Part shown: positions 57,054-64,000 of the stretch, one piece after another
How positions within the stretch are numbered: the first letter of the stretch is position 1
How the letters are laid out: the number at the start of each line of letters is the position of its first letter
NCBI GenBank assembly: GCA_016710985.1
Contig: JADJTX010000017.1
Coordinates: 26,201 to 90,200, forward strand
Reading direction: 5' to 3'
DNA length: 64,000 bases
DNA from: Ignavibacteria bacterium
GTDB taxonomy: Bacteria > Bacteroidota > Ignavibacteria > Tepidaquicellales > Tepidaquicellaceae
Program-made: the position numbers and the translations under genes
Notes under the pieces: generated by a model
The model's input: only the letters and a program-made list of their open reading frames with translations
Told to the model about the DNA's origin: nothing
The model's database searches: none

Positions 57054-57741
57054 TTAAAATTTATTACACTCTGAAATGAATCTGTCTAAAATATTTTTTG
57101 AAACAGGAGAATTAAAGTCCGAAAATCTTTCCGGATGCCATTGCACGCCGATAAAAAAAGGCTTATCTGTTTTATCCGCGTATTCTATCCCTTCAACAAT
57201 ACCGTCGTCCGATTTTGAATTTATCATTAAACCTTCCCCCAGGCGGTCAATTGACTGATGATGTGAACTGTTGACAGTGGCATTATCCAAATTTAAAATT
57301 TCATGAAGTAAAGTATCACGAAATATTCTTATTTCATGAAAACGGTCCTCTGCCGGTGATATTCTTTTGTGATTAACTCCCCTTATTTCCTCAAGATCAA
57401 AAATAAGACTGCCTCTGAAATAAACATTCACAAGTTCAAGTCCCCTGCAAATCCCAAGTATGGGAATCTTTCTCTGAATGGCTTTCTCAAGGACCTTTAA
57501 TTCAAAACCGTCACGCTCCGGATTGTACGTGCCTTTTGTTTCGACAGTATCCCAGTCACAATAAATTTCAGGATAAATATCAACGCCTCCGCTCAGCAGC
57601 AAAACCGCTGCAGCTGTTTATCTTTTCAAGATCAGATTCATGTTTTTCATGATCAAGAATATCATAGCTGACATTAAACCGGTCAAACCATTTAATATAA
57701 TTCTGAAATTTAGAATCTGATTTTGTTAATGCGATCTTCAT
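57054..57741 (-). CDS. Class I glutamine amidotransferase/peptidase C26-like (frameshifted)
   Basis: ATG at 57741 (MKIALTKSDSKFQNYIKW) joins after a shift near 57600 to the main frame (LLSGGVDIYPEIY). The triad of the class I GATase fold is visible: Cys in GICRG, His in SHHQSID and the HPE motif in QWHPERF. It is related to gamma-glutamyl-GABA hydrolase (PuuD). Overlap with lpxK (ATGA) and a 4-bp gap to the next gene place it within the operon. Substrate unknown. Confidence 0.85.
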
Positions 57742-58775
57742 TTTACACATTCATCAAGTTTTGAAAACAAAATATTCTCATTACCCGCTAATTCTGATCT
57801 CATCTTTAAATAATAAACCGGGTGATCATTTATGAAATCCGTAAACTGTTTTATTTTTACAAAGTCTTTTTCTGTTGTAATAAAGATCTTGCCCTTTGAA
57901 TGAATACCTTTTAAAGAAAGTATATCTGATGCGGTATAATTATGGTGGTCAGAAAATTTAACTATCTTAGATATTGTTAATTTACTTTCTTTCACCATTT
58001 CAATAAAAGAATTGTCATCAGCTATCCCGGAAAACACTATTGCCTTAGAATTAAAGTCCCTCAAAATACTATTTTTATTGTCGATAAAATATTCCGTTTT
58101 GTATCTCATCGGAATAATATCCTTATCGTATTTTTTGAATTCAGGAATGATTACAATGTCCTCATACTTATTATTCTGTATTATTAAATCCGCACGATTA
58201 AGATTATTTAAGCTCTCACGCAAAATGCCCGAAGGCAGTGTAAATGAATTAAGAAATTTTTTACTAAGAAAATTATGAGAATCAATTAATACAATATCAA
58301 GATCTCTCTTTAGTTTCCTGTGCTGAAACCCGTCATCAAGAATGATAACATCAGGTTTGAATTCATTGATCAGATATTCAGCAGCCTGAACCCTGTTCTT
58401 TCCGGCAGCGATAAAAAAATTATTTTTGTGATCTTTGATAAGTTCGCCGGAGATCATTACAAGTTCATCTCCGGATTGTTCAATGTCTTTATTAATTGTT
58501 TTGCCGTCGCTGACCAGCACCATTTCATCCGACTTTCTTTTATATCCTCGAGATACAATCCCGACCTTCTTTCCTTTGTCAAGAAAGTATTTGGAGATCA
58601 GAATTGTTAACGGCGTCTTGCCTGTTCCGCCGGTTGTAATGTTGCCGATTGAAATTACAGGCACGGATATTTTATGAGATTTAAATATCCCGGTATCATA
58701 TAATTTATTCCTTAAATAAATAACAAATGAATAAATTAATGAAAACGGGATCAATATTACTCTGAGCAGGATCAA
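57738..58775 (-). CDS. lpxK: Tetraacyldisaccharide 4'-kinase
   Basis: 345 residues. A hydrophobic N-terminal anchor (LIPFSLIYSFVIYLRN) is followed by the P-loop region ISIGNITTGGTGKTPLTILIS, SRGYKR, and VIILDDGFQHRKLKRDLDI. LpxK phosphorylates the lipid A precursor at the 4' position on the cytoplasmic face. The stop overlaps the next ATG (ATGA), and the DUF374 gene precedes it by 15 bp. Confidence 0.95.
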   Translation of the reverse strand: MILLRVILIPFSLIYSFVIYLRNKLYDTGIFKSHKISVPVISIGNITTGGTGKTPLTILISKYFLDKGKKVGIVSRGYKRKSDEMVLVSDGKTINKDIEQSGDELVMISGELIKDHKNNFFIAAGKNRVQAAEYLINEFKPDVIILDDGFQHRKLKRDLDIVLIDSHNFLSKKFLNSFTLPSGILRESLNNLNRADLIIQNNKYEDIVIIPEFKKYDKDIIPMRYKTEYFIDNKNSILRDFNSKAIVFSGIADDNSFIEMVKESKLTISKIVKFSDHHNYTASDILSLKGIHSKGKIFITTEKDFVKIKQFTDFINDHPVYYLKMRSELAGNENILFSKLDECVK

Positions 58776-58790
58776 TTTATATTTAATGTT

Positions 58791-59384
58791 TTACATTTCA
58801 CGTGATATGCTGTTCTTCAGTTCGTTCAGTGCAGCTTCATCGAGATATTTAACATACTGATATTTATTGCCAAAATATACTTCGCATTTCGAAAACGGAT
58901 AAGGTATTTCAAATTTGTCCCATGATCTCGTCAGGACTTTTTTTTTGTGATAAAATATTCTGACAGGGACAACCGGTATACTACATTTGTTTGAAATTAT
59001 GAAAGCGCCGTTCTTCATTTCTCCGCGGGGACCGCGAGGTCCGTCAGGTGTAATTACAGCCGGATTATTCATATCAACATAGCTCGTTAATTCCTGTAAT
59101 GCTTCTTTCCCGCCTTTTGAACTCGAGCCTCTGAATACACGGTAATTCCATTTCGTCAAAAGATTGTCCAGTATATCTCCGTCACTGCTTTTTGAAACCA
59201 ATGCTCCGCTGTTCTTATCTTTGAAAAGCCACCACCCGATCAGCATCTGAGAATGCCAGAAAATGAAAATGTAATTTGATTTATTGTCAGGAAGGTTGTG
59301 AATTTTTATTCTTAAGGTTCCGATGAGCATATTTATCAAAAGAGGAAGCATCATTAATCCGATCTTATTCAGGAATGTTTTCAA
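58791..59384 (-). CDS. DUF374 family lysophospholipid acyltransferase-like protein
   Basis: 197 residues: a hydrophobic N-terminal stretch (LMMLPLLINMLIGTL), then FWHSQMLIGWWLF with HxxxxxW, and TPDGPRGPRGEMKNGAF, the DUF374 core, and VVPVRIFYH. It is a lauroyl-like acyltransferase that may add an acyl chain to lipid A or to a precursor. ATG overlaps the lpxB stop (ATGA). It is shorter than LpxL, as usual for DUF374. Confidence 0.85.
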   Translation of the reverse strand: MKTFLNKIGLMMLPLLINMLIGTLRIKIHNLPDNKSNYIFIFWHSQMLIGWWLFKDKNSGALVSKSSDGDILDNLLTKWNYRVFRGSSSKGGKEALQELTSYVDMNNPAVITPDGPRGPRGEMKNGAFIISNKCSIPVVPVRIFYHKKKVLTRSWDKFEIPYPFSKCEVYFGNKYQYVKYLDEAALNELKNSISREM

Positions 59385-60529
59385 TTGATTTTTTTCTGTA
59401 TGAAATTCATAATGATCTCTGCTGCATTTTTTGAAGCGTCTTTGTCGGTTAAGATATTACGCAGTTCTTTAAAATTATTCTTCATCTCATTTACATAAGA
59501 AGCATCTGTTAAAATTTTCTTACCTTCTTCAAAAATATTATCCGGCGTCATTTCATTCTGTAAAAATTCCGTGACAGCTCTTTTCTTAAGCAGTATGTTT
59601 ACCATTGCAATATGGTCAACCTTCACAAGACGTTTGCCGATAGCGTAATTCAATTCACCTGTTTTATATACCACGCAAAACGGAGTTCCGATCAGTGCGC
59701 ATTCCATGGTTGAAGTCCCGGATTTTGAAATTACAAGGTCGGAATTCAGAATTGTCTTATAGTTAAGTTCAGAATTATTTTCATCATAGATAAGGTTAAA
59801 ATCATTTCCTTTGATGAACTTCTGAAAATATGGTCTGCTTAAATTAGTAGTGCAGATAAAGTTGATCTCACATTTAAATTCCTTTCTGAATTTAACGGCT
59901 GTTTCAACTAATGCAGGCATCATTCTGTCGATCTCATCTTTCCTGCTTCCGGGAAGAAAACTTATGACAGGTTCAGGAGATTTTATTCTTTTATTCCGTG
60001 ATAAAAAGTCATCAATCCTTTTTACGAGAGGATGTCCTGCGTAATCAACTATGACGTCTTCCTTTTTGTAAAAATCTACTTCGAAGGGAAAGACAACTAT
60101 CATCAGGTCAACGTATTTTTTAATTGTCTTTACCCTGCTTTTATGCCACGCCCAAAGCTGAGGTGAGATATAGTAAACTATGATTCCTTTATAGAATTTT
60201 CTGATGCTTGAAATGAATTTCAGATTAAAACCGGGATAGTCAACAAGAATGACAGCTTCCGGATTTATTTTTTTTACTTCGGAAATGCAGTGATTAAGTA
60301 TCGCTCTGATCTTTTGTAAGTTCATTATTACAGAAGAGAAGCCGATGAAATTTACCTGCTTCAGGTCATAGATAAGATTTACACTTTCTTTCTTCATCTC
60401 AGGTCCGCCAATACCTGTAAAAGTAACTTTTGTTACGGCTGACCTTAATTCTCTTACAAGTGAAGCTGCGTGCATGTCTCCGGAGGATTCACCTGCAATG
60501 ATGAAAATGTTTTTTAAGTTATTCTGCAT
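59381..60529 (-). CDS. lpxB: Lipid-A-disaccharide synthase
   Basis: A complete 382-residue GT-B enzyme of family 19: IAGESSGDMHAASLVREL, FTGIGGPEMKKE, VDYPGFNLKF, YYISPQLWAWHKSRVKTI, LPGSRKDEIDRMMPAL and KSGTSTMECALIGTP. It joins UDP-diacylglucosamine and lipid X to the lipid A disaccharide. It is followed by acyltransferase and LpxK, with tight overlaps, in an operon that makes lipid A. Confidence 0.97.
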   Translation of the reverse strand: MQNNLKNIFIIAGESSGDMHAASLVRELRSAVTKVTFTGIGGPEMKKESVNLIYDLKQVNFIGFSSVIMNLQKIRAILNHCISEVKKINPEAVILVDYPGFNLKFISSIRKFYKGIIVYYISPQLWAWHKSRVKTIKKYVDLMIVVFPFEVDFYKKEDVIVDYAGHPLVKRIDDFLSRNKRIKSPEPVISFLPGSRKDEIDRMMPALVETAVKFRKEFKCEINFICTTNLSRPYFQKFIKGNDFNLIYDENNSELNYKTILNSDLVISKSGTSTMECALIGTPFCVVYKTGELNYAIGKRLVKVDHIAMVNILLKKRAVTEFLQNEMTPDNIFEEGKKILTDASYVNEMKNNFKELRNILTDKDASKNAAEIIMNFIQKKIN

Positions 60530-60531
60530 TA

Positions 60532-61724
60532 TCAGCTCATGATATCCTTAGCCGCCTCTTCACCCGTAACTATCGCACCTTCCATGAAGCCCTGCCAGTC
60601 AGCGACATGCTCTCCGGCAAAATAAATGTTATTCATCTTCTCCTTGAGAACGGGCATTAAAGTAAACCACTGACCTTTTCCGTAAAGCGCATAAGCGCCT
60701 TTGGAAAAGGGGTCAGTTCCCCAGTAGTAATTTACATTGTCTTCCATCAGTGGCTTTACATCACCGAAAGCAGAAACAAGCGACTGAGCAACAAATTTTT
60801 CCCTGTCATCTTTATTAAGACTTCCGAGTATGTCCGCTTTATCTCCGATGGCATAAGAGATAAGAACACCTTTGGAATCAGACTGATATTTGGTTGCATG
60901 ATAGAAGTAATGTGAAAATGTATCAGTGATAATGCTGAATGAATCATCCTCCCAGAATCTTTCCTTAAATAGAGTTGCAGACTTATTTATGCGGCAGTAC
61001 TGAAGCTCGTTGATAGCATTTATTTTATCCTGAGGCAAAACCGGATTCCATTTTATTTTGCTTATTGAATAAGTTGGCAGTGTGCAGATAAGACTGTCGC
61101 ATTCATAAGTATTCCCGTTGGTGCAGTGAATTTTTATCTTAGAGCCGTATTCAATTTCATCAGCCTTATTTCCCGTCTTAATATTATCCATCCCGACCTT
61201 ATCAGCCATAGCTTTCACGATCTGCTGATTTCCTCCCTTTGCTTTATAATCCATTTCATCTTGTCAGCTTCGGTATATTTTGAATAGTCTTTGATGATCC
61301 TGTCATATTTCTCATTCCATTCGGGAGAGAAGCTCCACTCGTGTGTTTTAAAGAATTTATTGTCATAGATGAGTCTGTCATCGAACTGATTATTGATCAG
61401 CTCAACATTCAGTTCCTTGCATAATGCGATAATTCTGTCGTGTGATTCGCCGATCCACTCTGCGCCAAGCTCGATGACTAAATTATCTTTCTCATCAATG
61501 GTATGTGAAAAAACTCTCCCGCCGATCCTGTTCTGCGCTTCAAGTATTGTCACATCATAACCGTTTTCAATGAGCATTTTACCGGCAGCTAATCCGGCAA
61601 GTCCAGCTCCGAGGATAACTACTTTGGGTTTGCTTAAAAAATTAATTGCAAAACTATTATTTGCAATCAATGTACCTGCTGCGATCAAAGATGTTTGTTT
61701 CAGAAATTCACGTCTGGTTGACAT
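60532..61724 (-). CDS. FAD-dependent amine oxidase with Tat signal (frameshifted)
   Basis: Two frames (61215-61724 and 60532-61254) join through a shift near 61245, giving about 400 residues. The Tat signal STRREFLKQTSLIAAGT is followed by the FAD-binding VVILGAGLAGLAAGKMLIENGYD and GGRVFSH, and, near the end, YFAGEHVADWQGFMEGAIVTG. It is a flavin monoamine oxidase family member secreted folded into the periplasm. Substrate unknown. It opens the lipid A/riboflavin operon: the lpxB ATG follows after 3 bp (TGATAATG). Confidence 0.85.
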
Positions 61725-61814
61725 AGGCTTTAAAATTTTTTAAACGTCAAAATACGTAAATGATGTAAATATTGAAATTCAAACTTTTCAAAATCCTTTT
61801 TTTAACTAATTTAA

Positions 61815-61992
61815 ACCTTTGCCACGAATTACATGAATTATCACAAATTTCTTTGATAATAATACAGGTCAGTTTATACAGCATTCAAATTAACTCTTTG
61901 AAATAAAAGCATACACGGAATTACTTCTAAAATACTTTATTGAATAACCAAATTTGTATTCATATTTGTAATCTTGTGAATTCGTGGCAAAA
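61815..61992. repeat. Long-range inverted repeat, CACGAATTA type
   Basis: CTTTGCCACGAATTACATGAATTATCACAAATT (from 61817) pairs with TTTGTAATCTTGTGAATTCGTGGCAAA (to 61992). The loop is about 110 bp. The arms use the CACGAATT word also seen at 14771-15062 and 22319-22425. The gap 61725-62152 holds it and the terminator below; nothing else was seen. Confidence 0.85.
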
Positions 61993-62097
61993 GTTTTAGA
62001 GAGTTTTGGTAATTTGAATTCATATAAATTAATAATATTAACTAACATTCTTGATTGAGCAATAAGTATTCAAATATAGATTCATTATAAAATAACA

Positions 62098-62132
62098 AAG
62101 CCGCAAGAAATTTTTCATTTCTCACGGCTTAA
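62098..62132 (-). terminator. Terminator after the T9SS metallopeptidase-like gene
   Basis: On the minus strand AAGCCGTGAGAAAT pairs with ATTTCTTGCGGCTT around a short loop and runs into TTGTTATTT; it resembles the hairpin after the T9SS gene at 35492. Confidence 0.8.
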
Positions 62133-62152
62133 TAGGCAATACACAACAACTT

Positions 62153-64000
62153 TTATTTTATTAGCATCATCTTTCTAATAGCTTCAAAATTCCCCGCTTT
62201 GATCTTATAATAATAGATCCCGCTTGATAAGTTCGAACCATTGAATGAAATGGTGTAGCGGCCCGCATTCTTAAAATCATTTACCAAATTCATGACTTCT
62301 TTTCCAAGTAAATCATAAATTTTTATAGTTACAAAATTATCTTCAGGAAGATCGAATTTAATTTTGGTTTCGGATTGAAAGGGTTAGGATAGTTATCATA
62401 CAGATTATAGTTTTCCGGTATCTCTCCCGCTTCTGATAATATTCTTCCTTCTTCTTCTTCTCCAACACAATTACCGCAGTTGTAAAGTCCAATAATACTT
62501 CCAAAAGCTGACTTTACGGAAGAATCTGCAAACTTATCAATCGCCTGAACTTTATACCTGAGTGGATATTGTATCTGATTACCCATGCCGGGCCATGCGC
62601 TTCCCAAAGCAACTACGGAAGTATCTATATAGCTTGGAGCAGTTCCGGAATCTATGTTCAAGACTTTGAGCAAAGTATAATTTGTCGGGACATAATTCAT
62701 ACCTACCTGAGTCGCTCTCCATATCGAGTATCTTTTCTTTGTGCTGTCTCGCAGCATATCGGGTTCGTTGTTGTGATTCCAGGTTATAATTGGTCGGTTA
62801 AAGTTTTCTCCTTCAAAATAATAATCTACTACTATTCCCATTGGTTTGGATGGAGGAGTGTAGCGAAGTATTGTATCCAAAGGCAATTCACCGGTACCTG
62901 TTCCGGCTTTATAAATTTTTAAAGATGCAACACCGCCGGGACCGCTGCCTGAATAAGTATGATGCCAAATAAAAATTCCGGATGAATCATTATTCCATTT
63001 ACATGATGATGGACTGGAGTACGGACTGAATATTTCGTTGTAACCCGGTGCCCAAGCGTCATATCTGTCTCCTATGGTTTCTGCAGATGTATAAATTTCA
63101 TTCTTATTAGTGAAAGTTCTATCCTTTCCTACAAAACATGAACTTGCTTCCTTTTCTCCATAACTCCACCACTTTGGATACCGCTTACCGATGTAGGCAT
63201 AGTAGTAATTAAAACTTATTCCATCTCCAACAGAAAGAGAATTATTAACAATTGAGTAATCATTTGTATACAGAGGGTTTTTTTTATTAAAGTAATACCA
63301 TGACAAATTCGATTGAAAGCACGTACTTGGTACGGTTTGGTAGTGAACTCCGGCATGAATGCTGTCCCACTTCCAGTATCCGTCAGCACATTCCATATCT
63401 TGAGGAGATACATCAACCTGAGGATGATAAATTCCATTTGCCACGTGATAAATGTAAAGTCCTTTTCCATAAGTCGTATTCTCAGAATAATATCCGGTTT
63501 TTAAAACTGTGTCTCCTAACATAACTCTATCCCATCTTGAAACTTTGTTTCTGCTTGCAATTAAAAAAAACTGGTTACCTTGTATTGGATTTTTAACAAA
63601 TTGCCAATCGTGTCGTTGTTTCCGGGATGAGTAATCACCTAAATTATGATTTGTGGTACTGAAATCAATTGTCTCGGTACCATGTAGTGAGTCAATATCA
63701 TATCATACGGACTATAAAATGCATCACCCGATACCATAATTAACGGCGCTATAAGTATAATGTGAACCTATTGCAATTGTATAATGACATAGTTCATGTT
63801 TGCAGGATCCAATGTACTCATCTCTTGAACCAACCATAAGACAGAGTGATGCCTGATCCCAGTTCACTGTAAAAATGATTAATAGATATTGAATCATCCT
63901 CATCGACTCCCATAATCTCCTGTTGAAACTCCTAATTGTGAGTAACCCAACTCTTGTATCATTACTGGTGATAGTGATTTATGGATTTTAAAAATCATAT
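62153..64000 (-). CDS. T9SS-secreted metallopeptidase-like protein (frameshifted, N-terminus outside window)
   Basis: The end of a large secreted protein. From the right edge of the window the minus strand gives LMVGSRDEYIGSCKHELCHYTI near 63780-63840, with an HExxH zinc motif in HELCH, as in M6-like or gluzincin peptidases; frames are broken at about 63740 and 63640. The main frame (62329-63522) then holds a beta-rich domain and a fibronectin-like part (KPMGIVVDYYFEGENFNRPI). A shift near 62365 leads to the sorting domain (DNYPNPFNPKTKIKFDLP ... GIYYYKIKAG, ending MMLIK at 62153). Function inferred as a surface or secreted protease. Confidence 0.7.

Overview
The window is AT-rich DNA from a member of the Bacteroidota/Chlorobi assemblage, most likely Ignavibacteria or a close relative. 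This is inferred from six predicted type IX secretion (T9SS) substrates ending in the NYPNPFNP...SGVYFY C-terminal sorting domain, from tamA/tamB-type outer-membrane genes, and from lpxB/lpxK lipid A genes. No rRNA or tRNA gene was recognised, so placement below class is inference.

Layout. 0-5.8 kb: the start of an unknown gene, then a sensor kinase (broken into fragments) and its sigma-54-dependent response regulator. 6-11.2 kb: an envelope-stress cluster (OmpA-like barrels, YtxH protein, DUF948-like protein, two twin ~50-aa membrane microproteins, small lipoproteins, a tryptophan-rich lipoprotein). 11.3-20.3 kb: Ku and LigD (bacterial non-homologous end joining), a large-subunit HPII-type catalase, an AI-2E/PerM-type permease and a FAD oxidoreductase-Rieske fusion. 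20.3-27 kb: TamA-like and TamB-like proteins facing each other. 27-35 kb: a small acidic protein, YihY, a GH130 glycosidase/phosphorylase with a two-part glycosyltransferase, a DUF892 ferritin-like protein and a TPR membrane protein. 35-41.2 kb: a T9SS YCF48-repeat protein and the glyoxylate shunt (malate synthase, isocitrate lyase). 41.2-52.4 kb: an accessory region with a 21-bp tandem array, four copies of a palindromic interspersed element and four T9SS secreted proteins. 52.4-53.5 kb: a thioredoxin-TPR protein. 53.9-61.7 kb: a tightly overlapping minus-strand operon (amine oxidase, lpxB, DUF374 acyltransferase, lpxK, GATase, DUF4292 lipoprotein, GT2, ribD, ribE). 62 kb to the end: a T9SS metallopeptidase-like protein running off the window.

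Two themes stand out. First, several genes near the sigma-54 regulator carry TGGCAC-N5-(T/C)TG promoter-like sites 42-54 bp before their start codons. This suggests one sigma-54 regulon joining the unknown first gene, the acidic protein/yihY unit, DUF892 and the TPR protein. Second, intergenic regions are rich in repeats: a 7-bp and an 8-bp array, at least eight long-range inverted repeats whose arms are made of 7-9-nt words, a 146-bp tandem duplication with a dispersed inverted relative, a 16-copy 21-bp array, and a ~200-bp palindromic element that follows three of the four T9SS genes at 44.5-52 kb like a cassette tail.

Caution: about fifteen genes, including housekeeping ones such as ribD, are interrupted by apparent single-base shifts, often in homopolymers, and one by an in-frame TAG. 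The spread suggests consensus errors in the assembly rather than mass decay. I annotate these as single genes where the conserved protein can be read across frames, and I say so.
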